Part shown: positions 54,492 through 63,332 of the stretch, in pieces | How the letters are laid out: every line of letters begins with the position of its first letter | Position numbering within the stretch: the first letter of the stretch is position 1 | Assembly: GCF_000166275.1 (NCBI RefSeq) | Contig: NZ_CM001023.1 | Coordinates: 3,103,001 to 3,167,000, forward strand | Length of the DNA: 64,000 nt | Reading direction: 5' to 3' | Source of the DNA: Algoriphagus machipongonensis | GTDB lineage: Bacteria; Bacteroidota; Bacteroidia; Cytophagales; Cyclobacteriaceae | The notes under the pieces: model-generated | What the model saw: only the letters and a program-made list of their open reading frames with translations | Database searches by the model: none | Told to the model about the DNA's origin: nothing | Program-made: the position numbers and the translations under genes

Positions 54492-54530
54492 AGCTAAAAA
54501 AAGAGAGCTCAAGAATATTCTTAAGCTCAA
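54492..54530 (-). terminator. Terminator of the ars-like operon
   Basis: On the minus strand a 24-bp near-perfect palindrome (GAGCTTAAGAATATTCTTGAGCTC with one mispair, 54505-54528) is followed by TCTTTTTTT. It lies about 100 bases after the arsC-like gene. Confidence 0.65.
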
Positions 54531-54633
54531 CCAAGGAAATAATCAATTAAGAGACATTCTCCCCGATAATAAAATGGGGGAAATCACCTCTCTTAGTGTT
54601 TTAGTAAGTCTGAAAAAAGCAGGTAGACTTACT

Positions 54634-55260
54634 TTAATCTTCTGCACCCCTATTCTGGGCTACAATTTCGAAAACATAAAATAACTCAGAGGCAATCTGA
54701 TGAGATCGTTCTTCATATTTTTCCTCCTCAATATCCGTATTGTCAAAAGCTTTCGGATCCTCATACCTTAAAGAAATCCTCTTTTCTGCACCAGGGATTA
54801 TAGGACAGTTTTCATCCGCATGGTCACAAGTCATGATGGCTGCAAATCCTTCTTTAGCGCTCGAGGGATCATCATATCTTTTTGAGAAACCTAGAATAGC
54901 TTTCTGATATTGAGAAAACTCAATTTCATAAATTGGATTTTCCCCATCACTACCCTCCACCTTAAAACCACTGGAGACTAAAGATTTTATCGCGCGAGGA
55001 TTAAACGCTGTGATTTCAACCCCACCTGAATAACACTTGGCAGGTATTTTAAAATAACTGCTTGCCACTTGTCCCCAAACCTGTGCAAACTGACTTCTAC
55101 GGCTATTATGCGTGCAAATAAAATTCAGTAAAATTGGCTGTTTTGATTTTAGCTTTTGAGAAACATATTTCACTAAAACTTCCAGTTCCTCTTTCCTATG
55201 TTCTGTAATTGGCAATTGCCGAATTTTTAAAACACTTTTTTCTAATTTACTTGATAGCAT
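54634..55260 (-). CDS. Low-molecular-weight phosphatase-like arsenate reductase
   Basis: A 208-residue protein with the CxxNxxRS-type P-loop FICTHNSRRSQFAQ, as in thioredoxin-coupled ArsC and LMW tyrosine phosphatases. Later cysteines in IMTCDHADENCPIIPG could act in the relay that reduces arsenate. Annotation pipelines often call this group protein-tyrosine phosphatase. The ArsR and DUF6428 context favours arsenate reductase. The longest frame begins at a GTG inside the previous gene, but ATG 55260 (MLSSKLEKS) lies 7 bases after that gene's end and is preferred. Confidence 0.8.
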   Translation of the reverse strand: MLSSKLEKSVLKIRQLPITEHRKEELEVLVKYVSQKLKSKQPILLNFICTHNSRRSQFAQVWGQVASSYFKIPAKCYSGGVEITAFNPRAIKSLVSSGFKVEGSDGENPIYEIEFSQYQKAILGFSKRYDDPSSAKEGFAAIMTCDHADENCPIIPGAEKRISLRYEDPKAFDNTDIEEEKYEERSHQIASELFYVFEIVAQNRGAED

Positions 55261-55267
55261 AGCTTTC

Positions 55268-55750
55268 TTAACAACAACCACTATCTGGCGCGCAACAGGA
55301 ATTAGACTCTTTTACTCGTAGGTTAGCTAATCGAACTCTTGGTTTGGCCTCAGACTGAGGAATTCCGCAAGAATCTTTTGCTAAACAATCAGTCATTTTT
55401 ACTGTCAATTGAAACTCTTCATTCAAAAACTCTAAACCGTATTTCCCTATGGTTTCTCCTTGATACTCTACTTCTACCTCAAGATCTTCCAAACCTAATT
55501 TTTTTTGTGATAGGTCGATGATATTCAAGAGTTTCTCAGCACCTAATCGATGGTCGTAATCGCCAGCCTCCCAAAGCTGAAAATTAATCGCTTTTTCATC
55601 TCTAACTTTTCCACCACAGTCTATAAACCTTTTATTGATCTGACCTATTTCAGTGACATGGAAATGAGCAGGAACAGCTTCTCCGGTCGGAAGTCTAAAT
55701 ATCAACTGGCTCAATTGAGGTAATTTTGATTTAATTTCTGAAAGTTTCAT
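55268..55750 (-). CDS. DUF6428 family protein
   Basis: A 160-residue soluble protein of the DUF6428 type (SQLIFRLPTGEAVPAHFHVTE, then CGGKVRDE, QLWEAGDYDHRL). The C-terminus is cysteine-rich (NSCCAPDSGCC), which suggests metal or arsenite binding. The family is regularly found between arsR and arsC genes in Bacteroidota, as here, but its biochemical role is unknown. Confidence 0.8.
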   Translation of the reverse strand: MKLSEIKSKLPQLSQLIFRLPTGEAVPAHFHVTEIGQINKRFIDCGGKVRDEKAINFQLWEAGDYDHRLGAEKLLNIIDLSQKKLGLEDLEVEVEYQGETIGKYGLEFLNEEFQLTVKMTDCLAKDSCGIPQSEAKPRVRLANLRVKESNSCCAPDSGCC

Positions 55751-55792
55751 TTCTTATGATTGTAATTTTACGATGAATGTGTACAAATTTTT

Positions 55793-56131
55793 TTAACAGC
55801 AATCTCCTTTTGAACAGCTTGACTGATAAGTATCAAACAGCTGATTAAATAAAAACTGCGCTTCCTCCCACTTACCGGGGTTAATACAATAACTAACAGA
55901 CACTCCCTCAATAGTTCCTTGAATCAAGCCTATTTCCTTTAGCTCTCGCAGGTGTTGAGAAATGGTAGCTTGAGCCAAGCCTAGCTCCTGAACCAAAGTT
56001 CCATTTACACAAGAATTGGTTTTCAACAAATACTGGATAATGGCAATTCTCGCTGGATGCGCCAAAGCCTTTGCAAGTTTTGCCAACTCGTTTTGCTCTA
56101 CTGTAAATAAGTCTGTTTTTGTAAGCCCCAT
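55793..56131 (-). CDS. arsR: ArsR-family metalloregulator
   Basis: A 112-residue winged-helix regulator (LAHPARIAIIQYLL, LGLAQATISQHLRELKEIGL). Cysteines occur at SCVNG in the third helix region, at SYC and in a C-terminal CSKGDCC, which are candidate arsenite ligands, but the classic CVCDL motif is absent. It heads a three-gene unit with DUF6428 and the ArsC-like enzyme, which it probably represses. No arsenite exporter gene is adjacent within the window. Confidence 0.85.
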   Translation of the reverse strand: MGLTKTDLFTVEQNELAKLAKALAHPARIAIIQYLLKTNSCVNGTLVQELGLAQATISQHLRELKEIGLIQGTIEGVSVSYCINPGKWEEAQFLFNQLFDTYQSSCSKGDCC

Positions 56132-56186
56132 AATTATATTGCAATATACCGATTAATAGATTAAATAAAATACATTGCCTTAATTT

Positions 56187-57026
56187 TTATTCTTCCTTCT
56201 CTTCAATTTTTACTTTTTCACTTAAAACAGGAGAAACCAGGAAATAGCCTAAAACATCTCCTTCTCCTACATCCACTTTAAAGTTGCTGTCTGGATTTTG
56301 TGGCGGTGGGCTAAACAACCCACCATCATTATAGAGTAAGCCCACCAATTGTGAAAAGTAATTATAGGCGTCTTCATTCATTCTAAAAAGCTCTAACCTC
56401 ACTTGATCATCTTCTTCAAAGGCATAATTTAATTCTAAACCTTCTTCAAAAAATGTCAATCCAAAAGTGTCGTCAAACAACAAATAGTCGCTCCGATCAT
56501 TCTTTAACGTATCATTCACGATAACTTTAATTCGGTAATAGTTATCATTTTGGTATGGGATTTTACCGTAAACCTTAATATAATATCCCTCATCTCTAAA
56601 AATCCTTTTTTCTTGAAAGCTATAGGTCAAACTATCTACTGTGGGAGGCTCTAGCATTAACCCTTTCGCACTATAAGCATTACCGTTCCAGTTGACCAAT
56701 ACCTCATAATTCTCTCCTATCCTGGCAACTTCAAATTCATTGATCGGCTGATAATCGTCTGAATTTTTATTGAAGTAAAATGGAATTATTTTTTGAGTTC
56801 CTGTAACTCTGATCTTCACCTCCGCATCTGTAATCACTTTGACATCTGTTGTGTCAAAATAATTTTCTGCAAGGGTCAGTTTAATTCCATTATAGTTTCT
56901 TGAATCCGTCCAAATCGCTTCGATAACAGGTACTTCCTCATCCAATGTTGCCAACGGCAAAACGACTTCTTCCTGACAAGAGAATAAAATGATAGCCGAA
57001 AATATGATCAGTAGATTCCTTTTCAT
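56187..57026 (-). CDS. DUF4249 lipoprotein, TonB-receptor partner
   Basis: A 279-residue lipoprotein (lipobox LFSC near residue 17) of the DUF4249 family (PVIEAIWTDSRNYNGIKLTLAEN start, beta-rich core). Members are encoded after TonB-dependent receptors and probably sit on the receptor's outer face as a ligand-binding partner. ATG 57026 shares one base with the stop of the receptor gene (TGATG), so the two are tightly coupled. Confidence 0.85.
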   Translation of the reverse strand: MKRNLLIIFSAIILFSCQEEVVLPLATLDEEVPVIEAIWTDSRNYNGIKLTLAENYFDTTDVKVITDAEVKIRVTGTQKIIPFYFNKNSDDYQPINEFEVARIGENYEVLVNWNGNAYSAKGLMLEPPTVDSLTYSFQEKRIFRDEGYYIKVYGKIPYQNDNYYRIKVIVNDTLKNDRSDYLLFDDTFGLTFFEEGLELNYAFEEDDQVRLELFRMNEDAYNYFSQLVGLLYNDGGLFSPPPQNPDSNFKVDVGEGDVLGYFLVSPVLSEKVKIEEKEE

Positions 57027-59428
57027 CAAAATTGAAAATTATAAGTAATGGAAGGTAAAAACGTAAATAAGTAAGTCATGACCACTCCTTGCTTTTCAGA
57101 AACAATAGGTCCGTCCACATCAGGATCATAATTGATCTGATCGTTATAAATCTCTCGAAACTCATATGCAAAAGGGTTTTTCCTACCATATAAGTTGTAA
57201 ACACTAAAATTCCAGCTCCCCCTCCATTTTCTGCCTTTATTCGGGTTCTTCCAGGTCACAGAGGCATCCATTCTATGGTAATCAGGGAATCGATCCTGAT
57301 TTCTGTAATCTGGATAAACAGGTACTATTTGATTATCCGATTCATAAATCCCAACAGGGAATGTTACTGCCTGACCAGTTGTATAGACAAAAGTCAATCC
57401 CGCTGACCAGGATGGCGAAAACTCATGATTTAAAACTAGAGTCACATCATGAGGTCTGTCATACCTTGGGTTATATTTTTCTCCTAAACTTATCCCTTCT
57501 ATTTCTCTCCAAGTTCTGGAGTAGGTATAAGCCAGCCAGCCTGTTGTTTTTCCCACATTCTTTCGAAGTAAAAACTCCATACCGTATGAGTAGCCGTCGC
57601 CTGCTAATAATTCAGTTTCTACCTGATCAGTAAACAAGACTGAAGCACCATTTTTTAGATCAATTACATTCTTGAAATTCTTTGCATATCCTTCTACTGA
57701 AAACTCCCATCTATCCGAATCAAAGTTCTTGAAAAAGCCTAAGGACACTTGATCGGATCTTAAAGGAGCAATGTATTTTCCTGCGAGAATCCAGCGATCT
57801 ATGGGAAGACCAGCCGAACTGTTGGATGCAATTTGAACGTATTGAAAATTCCTGTTGTATGCTGCTTTGATAGAAAACTCCTCATTTACCAAGTACCTGA
57901 AAGCGACTCTTGGTTCCAATCCATGATAAAAGCGAATAGGCTCAAAATTTCCATATCTAACACTATCCGTAATATTATTGGTATCATCAGGAATATCATC
58001 CTGGTACAAGTAATCTACCCCTTTCCCAACTTGAGTATAAAGTCCCATTCTTAACCCAATCTCTGTACTTAATCTAGGGGTAATTGCAGCAGTCATACCT
58101 ATAAAACCACTATTTAAAACCCCATTTTTAGGATTCGTGGTAATGGACTCGATCGCACTATCTTCAGCTGGGTCCAATAAAATCGGAGCAAAATGATAAT
58201 ACTGACTATGAAAACCCCAATAAGATTGAATTCGATCTGAATTGATCCAAGTCCACTGCCCTTTTAAACCTGACTCAGAGAGTCTATTATTCCAATAGAA
58301 CCCCGTATTTGGCTCTTCAAACTCCACTTTATATTTGTAATTGGAATGATAAGCCTCCAGATCAAAAAAAGAATTCTCAGAAATGGTATGACTCCAATGC
58401 CCTGAACTAACCCAGTTTCTCCATCCTAAACCAAATTGCTCATCTAAACCCAAAAAGTCACTTCCCTCATAACTTGAAAAGGTCAATTTATCCTTATCGC
58501 CTATTAGAAAGGAAAGCTTGGCACTTAGGTCATGAAAATTGAGTTTGTTATTTTTCACATCCTCATTATTGGATAGTCTCAAAAACACGTCAGCATAGGT
58601 TCTTCTTGCAGAAATAGCAAAAGTAGATTTCTCCGAAAATAATGGTCCATCCAGCATCAAACGAGAAGAAATGCTTCCTATCCCCCCTTGCCCATGTATT
58701 TGCTGATTGTTCCCTTCTTTTAATGAAACATCTATCAAAGAGGACAACCTACCCCCATAATTTGCGGGCATATTTCCTTTATATAAATCCACATTATCCA
58801 AAGCATCAGGACTAAAGACAGAGAAAAACCCAAAGAAATGGGAAGGGTTAAAAACGGGAGCGCCATCTACCTGAACCAAATTCTGATCAGCCGATCCCCC
58901 TCTTACAAAAAGCCCCGTAGTTCCTTCTCCAGCTGTCTGAACCCCTGGAAGTAATTGAAGGCTTCTCAATAAATCTACTTCACCAAAAAGTGCCGGTATG
59001 TTCTTGATTGTCTCCATGGGGACCGAAGCCTTTCCCATAGACAAATTCTTTATCTGCTCATCGGGCCTTCTTTCCTGAATGATGATTTCATCCAAAGACA
59101 TTTCTAAAGGCTTGAGAAAAAATTTTATTTCTTTTTCACTTTCGTTTTGTGAGATAGTTCGAATTGATTTTTCGTATCCGACATAGGAGACCACAATTCT
59201 AGCGGGCAAGTTTCGCTTGCTCAATCGGAATTTCCCATCCAAGTCTGTAACTACCCCCGAACTCACATCGTCTTCCCAATAAACATTGGCTCCAATTAAA
59301 GGGCTCGAATCTGTTACATCTACTACTACCCCCTCTATTAGCGGGCTATTTTGACCAAATACGGAACTAGAAATTCCTAGAATTATCCAAACAAATAAAA
59401 AATTGCTCAGCCTTAAAAAAAGGTACAT
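57026..59428 (-). CDS. TonB-dependent outer-membrane receptor with carboxypeptidase-like N-domain
   Basis: An 800-residue outer-membrane receptor. A signal ends near VFGQ, then comes a CarboxypepD-regulatory-like domain (about 30-110, GVVVDVTDSSPLIGANVYW), a plug domain (about 130-230, FGEVDLLRSLQLLPGV, GLFVRGGSADQNLVQVDGAP), and a 22-strand type barrel closing with TYNFQF. It imports an unknown substrate at the cost of TonB energy. ATG 59428. It is first of a two-gene unit with the DUF4249 lipoprotein. Confidence 0.92.
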   Translation of the reverse strand: MYLFLRLSNFLFVWIILGISSSVFGQNSPLIEGVVVDVTDSSPLIGANVYWEDDVSSGVVTDLDGKFRLSKRNLPARIVVSYVGYEKSIRTISQNESEKEIKFFLKPLEMSLDEIIIQERRPDEQIKNLSMGKASVPMETIKNIPALFGEVDLLRSLQLLPGVQTAGEGTTGLFVRGGSADQNLVQVDGAPVFNPSHFFGFFSVFSPDALDNVDLYKGNMPANYGGRLSSLIDVSLKEGNNQQIHGQGGIGSISSRLMLDGPLFSEKSTFAISARRTYADVFLRLSNNEDVKNNKLNFHDLSAKLSFLIGDKDKLTFSSYEGSDFLGLDEQFGLGWRNWVSSGHWSHTISENSFFDLEAYHSNYKYKVEFEEPNTGFYWNNRLSESGLKGQWTWINSDRIQSYWGFHSQYYHFAPILLDPAEDSAIESITTNPKNGVLNSGFIGMTAAITPRLSTEIGLRMGLYTQVGKGVDYLYQDDIPDDTNNITDSVRYGNFEPIRFYHGLEPRVAFRYLVNEEFSIKAAYNRNFQYVQIASNSSAGLPIDRWILAGKYIAPLRSDQVSLGFFKNFDSDRWEFSVEGYAKNFKNVIDLKNGASVLFTDQVETELLAGDGYSYGMEFLLRKNVGKTTGWLAYTYSRTWREIEGISLGEKYNPRYDRPHDVTLVLNHEFSPSWSAGLTFVYTTGQAVTFPVGIYESDNQIVPVYPDYRNQDRFPDYHRMDASVTWKNPNKGRKWRGSWNFSVYNLYGRKNPFAYEFREIYNDQINYDPDVDGPIVSEKQGVVMTYLFTFLPSITYNFQF

Positions 59429-59571
59429 TGGTTTTAAATTGGTGATTTAACTTCAACCTTAGACGTTTGTAGAAAATTAATGTTTGTTAATTCAGTAATT
59501 TCTGACACCATATATCATCCACTCATTCTAAAGCTGCTTTTAAAGTAAGGTTTATTTTATAATTTCAGGGC

Positions 59572-60537
59572 ATGATTTGGGCATATCCCGACGTAAAACT
59601 CACAATACTCCTAGCAGTCATTTTTGCACTGCTCTATTTTATTTACCTCTACCGATTCTGGTCTATCAATAAAAAGCTAGAAGTAGAGAAAAGAAGGCTA
59701 TTTACAAAAATGGTCCTTCGTACCACCTATTTTGTTTTATTTCTGGTCGCTTTTGCCGGGCCTTCTATCGGTACCTCCGTCAAAGAAATAAAAGAAGAAG
59801 GAAAGGATATTTTCCTTGCAGTGGATTTATCCCAATCCATGAACGCCACAGATATTGGCCCGAGCCGGCTGCAGAGAATAAAGTTCGAGCTCAAGGAGTT
59901 AACCAAAAGCTTTCCTTCAGACCGAATTGGACTTATTATATTTAGTTCAGAGGCTTTTATGCAATGTCCGCTGACATTCGACCAAAGTGTCTTGCAACTC
60001 TATATTGACGGGCTGAACACCGGACTCGTACCTAATTTCGGTACAGATCTGAATGCTCCTTTAAGAATTGCTTTGGACAGGTTTCAAAATGATGAAAGTC
60101 AAGAGGTAAAATCAAAATCCGTCATTTTGATTTCGGATGGTGAGAATTTCGGTGATGAATTGGAAAACATAGGTTCTGAATTAAAAAACTTAGGAGTAAA
60201 GGTATTTGCTCTGGGTATAGGGACAGAATCTGGAAGTACCATTCCTAGAGGAAATGGCATTGTGATGGATCCACAAACAGGAGAGCCGGCGCAAACAGTC
60301 TTAGACAAAAGACCCTTGCAACAAATAGCCGCAGAGACAGATGGACAATATTTTGAGATTTCAGATGAAGTTCAGGAAGTAGCAGACTTAATCAAAAGAC
60401 TAGAACGCTTGGAGGGTGGAATCACCGGTTCAAGAACAGTCGAAGCCTCAGCAAATAAGTATTTCTATTTTCTTCTTGCTGCATTTGGCTTATCTTTATT
60501 AGATATGATTTTACCAATCAAAACCATCAAGTTGTAA
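59572..60537 (+). CDS. BatB-like VWA-domain membrane protein
   Basis: A 321-residue inner-membrane protein with two N-terminal hydrophobic segments, a von Willebrand A domain (about 85-270), whose metal site DLSQSMNATD has the DxSxS pattern, and a C-terminal membrane helix. This is the Bat (Bacteroides aerotolerance) arrangement. The precise Bat subtype is not certain: BatB is favoured because the TPR gene follows one base downstream. No batA is seen upstream; that side is occupied by the divergent TonB receptor. Confidence 0.85.
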   Translation: MIWAYPDVKLTILLAVIFALLYFIYLYRFWSINKKLEVEKRRLFTKMVLRTTYFVLFLVAFAGPSIGTSVKEIKEEGKDIFLAVDLSQSMNATDIGPSRLQRIKFELKELTKSFPSDRIGLIIFSSEAFMQCPLTFDQSVLQLYIDGLNTGLVPNFGTDLNAPLRIALDRFQNDESQEVKSKSVILISDGENFGDELENIGSELKNLGVKVFALGIGTESGSTIPRGNGIVMDPQTGEPAQTVLDKRPLQQIAAETDGQYFEISDEVQEVADLIKRLERLEGGITGSRTVEASANKYFYFLLAAFGLSLLDMILPIKTIKL

Positions 60538-60538
60538 T

Positions 60539-61186
60539 ATGAGTTGGAGCAAAGTATTGGTAGCCACATTATTATTAATCCCCAGTTCCTGGACCAGAGT
60601 TTCAAGGCTAAACTCCGCTATTGATGAGGCTGAGGAAAGTTATTCGCAAGCCAATTACGAATTGTCGATTGAAAAACATTTGGCCTTAATTGAAAATTTT
60701 CAATACTCATCCCCCGAATTAGACTTCAACCTTGGTTTGAGTTACCATCATGCAGAAAAGCCTGATGAAGCTACGGGATCTTATGATAAAGCTACACTCT
60801 CACCGATCAAAATGATTTCTTCTTTTGCATATAATCAAGGTGGTGTTTTACTGGGCAACAAAGAGGAATATGAGGCAGCTTTAAACAAATTTCAGTCGGC
60901 ATTAATAATGGATCCCACCAATGAAACTGCTAGGTATAATTATGAAATGCTGGCACGTTGGTTGCAAAGAGATCAAGAGAAAAAAGATCAGGAAAATCAA
61001 GACAAGCCAGATCCTTCTGAATTTGCCAAGCGTAAAAAAGCGGAGGCAGATCGATTGGTTGAACAATTCCGATTTAGAGACGCTTTAAACGTTATGACCG
61101 AAGCATTGCAACAAGATGAAACTGTTGCGGCCTATCAGGAGTTTATTAATAGTCTAACCGAAGTCACAGAAATCGATGAAAAATAA
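60539..61186 (+). CDS. TPR-repeat protein of the Bat operon
   Basis: A 215-residue protein with a hydrophobic leader and several TPR-like helical pairs (ELDFNLGLSYHHAEKPDEA, FAYNQGGVLLGNKEEYEAA), followed by a charged linker and a final helical segment. In Bat operons such proteins sit in the periplasm and bind the VWA subunits. It overlaps the next gene by 11 bases. Confidence 0.8.
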   Translation: MSWSKVLVATLLLIPSSWTRVSRLNSAIDEAEESYSQANYELSIEKHLALIENFQYSSPELDFNLGLSYHHAEKPDEATGSYDKATLSPIKMISSFAYNQGGVLLGNKEEYEAALNKFQSALIMDPTNETARYNYEMLARWLQRDQEKKDQENQDKPDPSEFAKRKKAEADRLVEQFRFRDALNVMTEALQQDETVAAYQEFINSLTEVTEIDEK

Positions 61187-61802
61187 AATTCTATTAGTTC
61201 TTACTGTACTATGGGGAGTTTCTATTTCTCAGTTGAGTGCACAGACAGCTGGTGAGTACTTTAACCAAGCTGCTAGATCTTATGTCAAAACAGATAAAGA
61301 ACTAGCTCTAAATACCCTAAATGAAGGTTTAGGAAAATACCCTGGTGACTCGAAGCTTCAAGCGTTGAAAGAAAAACTTGAAAAAGAGCAGGAAGAGGAG
61401 CAAGAAAAGCAGCAGCAAAACCAAGACCCTCAAGAAAATCAAGATCAGCAACAAAAAGATCAAAACGAACAAGGGGAAGGCGAGCAATCTGAAGAACAGC
61501 AACAGCAGAAAGATCAAGGAGAAAAAACAGAGGAAGATAAAGCCAAAGAAGGCCAAGAAGGAGACCCTTCAGATCAAACTCAAGATGATGTTGGTGAAAA
61601 TGCTAATGATCAAAAGGATGCGAATCTAGCCGATCGTCAAAAAGCCTTGGAGGAGTTTAAAGAGAAACTAAAAGCTATGAATTTGACTCCTCAGCAAGCA
61701 GCCCAAATTTTGGAAAGTATGAATGCAGCAGAGTTACGTTACATTCAGCAGAACAAGAAAAAGCCAACTCAAAGGCCAAAAAGAGGTATACCTGACTGGT
61801 AA
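61176..61802 (+). CDS. Exported low-complexity Glu/Gln-rich protein (BatC-like)
   Basis: A 208-residue protein with a signal ending near SAQ, a single TPR-like pair (EYFNQAARSYVKTDKELAL), then about 90 residues dominated by Glu, Gln, Lys and Asp, and a C-terminal helical segment (LKAMNLTPQQAAQILESMN). The low-complexity linker is typical of BatC-like proteins. Its role is probably structural, joining VWA subunits, but this is inference. Confidence 0.75.
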   Translation: MKNKILLVLTVLWGVSISQLSAQTAGEYFNQAARSYVKTDKELALNTLNEGLGKYPGDSKLQALKEKLEKEQEEEQEKQQQNQDPQENQDQQQKDQNEQGEGEQSEEQQQQKDQGEKTEEDKAKEGQEGDPSDQTQDDVGENANDQKDANLADRQKALEEFKEKLKAMNLTPQQAAQILESMNAAELRYIQQNKKKPTQRPKRGIPDW

Positions 61803-61919
61803 AATCATACCCTTTCGCTTCCAATAATACCTTAAAAATTGAATTAGAAAGCTAATTGAAGAAATTGTTTTCAAATCTATATTTCCATTCAATTGATAAT
61901 TCATAAAACCCAAATAAAC

Positions 61920-63101
61920 ATGAGTAAAGAAGTTTTTATTGTTGCAGCCGTAAGGACGCCACTAGGAAGTTTTGGTGGTAAATTATCGAAGCTAACTGCT
62001 GTGGAATTAGGAAGTATTGCCATCAAAGGAGCTTTAGAAAAAGCCAAAGTAGCAAGTTCTGAGGTGCAGGAAGTTTTTATGGGAAATGTCATCTCTGCTA
62101 ATTTGGGTCAGGCGCCGGCAAGGCAAGCCTCCATTGGAGCTGGAATAGGATATGATGTTCCTTGCACCACTGTCAATAAAGTTTGTGCTTCAGGAATGAA
62201 AGCGGTCATGTTTGGAGCCCAGTCGATTATGCTTGGCATGAACGACGTGGTGGTAGCTGGAGGAATGGAGAGCATGTCCAATGTTCCTTTCTATGTTCCA
62301 AAAGCAAGATTTGGTTATAAATATGGAAATGCTGAATTCGTTGATGGATTGGTAAAAGATGGACTCTATGAAGTTTACAATCAATTTCCTATGGGCAATT
62401 GTGCAGACAACACGGCTAGGGAAATGAACATCAGCAGAGAAGATCAAGATTCCTATGCTATTCAATCTTACCAGAGATCGGCAGATTCCTGGGCCAAAGG
62501 TTATTTCAAAGAAGAAGTAATCCCTGTTGAAATGAAGGGACGTAAAGGGGAAACAATTCTTATCGATGAAGATGAAGAATACAAAAACGTAATGTTTGAT
62601 AAAATCCCTTCTTTAAGACCCGTTTTTGAAAAAGAAGGGACTGTTACGGCGGCAAATGCCAGTACCATGAATGATGGAGCATCAGCCCTTATTTTAGTAA
62701 GCAAAGAAAAATTAGAAGAGCTTGGATTGAAGCCATTGGCAAAAATCAGAGGCTTTGCTGATGCTGCCAAAGACCCACTTTGGTTTACTACCGCTCCTGC
62801 CTTAGCCATCCCAAAAGCATTGAAACATGCAGGAGTATCATCAGATGAAGTAGATTTCTATGAAATCAATGAAGCTTTTTCTGCTGTAGCTATTGCCAAC
62901 CAAAAGGAATTGAATCTGGACAATGATAAGGTAAATATCTTCGGTGGTGCTGTGTCATTAGGTCATCCATTAGGTGCTTCAGGTGCTAGAATCATTTCTA
63001 CTCTCAACTCGGTCTTACATCAAAAAAATGGAAAAATAGGTGTAGCCGGCATTTGTAATGGAGGCGGAGGTGCATCAGCTATTGTTATTGAAAAAATGTA
63101 G
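61920..63101 (+). CDS. Acetyl-CoA C-acyltransferase (thiolase)
   Basis: A 393-residue cytosolic thiolase. The acylated cysteine is in NKVCASGMKAV, the catalytic His in GHPLGASGAR, the second Cys in GICNGGGGASA, and the NEAFSAVA block is present. It either condenses two acetyl-CoA or cleaves 3-ketoacyl-CoA. Length and motifs favour the acetoacetyl-CoA type, but this is not certain. The longest frame begins at 61893, but ATG 61920 (MSKEVFIVAAVRTPLG) is the family start. It is a single gene followed by a terminator. Confidence 0.93.
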   Translation: MSKEVFIVAAVRTPLGSFGGKLSKLTAVELGSIAIKGALEKAKVASSEVQEVFMGNVISANLGQAPARQASIGAGIGYDVPCTTVNKVCASGMKAVMFGAQSIMLGMNDVVVAGGMESMSNVPFYVPKARFGYKYGNAEFVDGLVKDGLYEVYNQFPMGNCADNTAREMNISREDQDSYAIQSYQRSADSWAKGYFKEEVIPVEMKGRKGETILIDEDEEYKNVMFDKIPSLRPVFEKEGTVTAANASTMNDGASALILVSKEKLEELGLKPLAKIRGFADAAKDPLWFTTAPALAIPKALKHAGVSSDEVDFYEINEAFSAVAIANQKELNLDNDKVNIFGGAVSLGHPLGASGARIISTLNSVLHQKNGKIGVAGICNGGGGASAIVIEKM

Positions 63102-63122
63102 TTTTAGATATATTAAAACATC

Positions 63123-63152
63123 AAATCACTGGGAAGACTTCCAGTGATTTTT
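63123..63152 (+). terminator. Terminator after thiolase
   Basis: AAATCACTGG pairs with CCAGTGATTT around a GAAGACTT loop and is followed by TTG and more T. The 180 bases after it up to 63332 hold nothing convincing. Confidence 0.85.
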
Positions 63153-63332
63153 GTTTTTATACAAAAGCTGAACTTGAAATTGAATCCTAAATCCCCTATT
63201 CTTTATAAGAATAAATATTATAATAAAAGTGCCTGCCTTATTGACAGTAAAACTCCTTCTGGTCCATTTTATGATTTGCCAGTCTATAGGAAAGTATCGA
63301 TATTCCCTTTAAAACAGATAACAACGATTTTG

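Larger units (their letters stand above)
54330..54633. other. Intergenic region between module 1 and the ars-like genes
   Basis: It contains the candidate BlaI operators (54363-54391), AT-rich DNA probably carrying the promoter of module 1, the hairpin terminator at 54492-54530, and a second inverted repeat GTAAGTCT/AGACTTAC (54604-54632) directly after the arsC-like stop codon. No coding sequence is seen. Confidence 0.6.

Noticed and set aside
61329..61629. Open frames on either strand over the Glu/Gln-rich gene
   Set aside because: They arise from the low-complexity codons of the real BatC-like gene and are themselves low-complexity.
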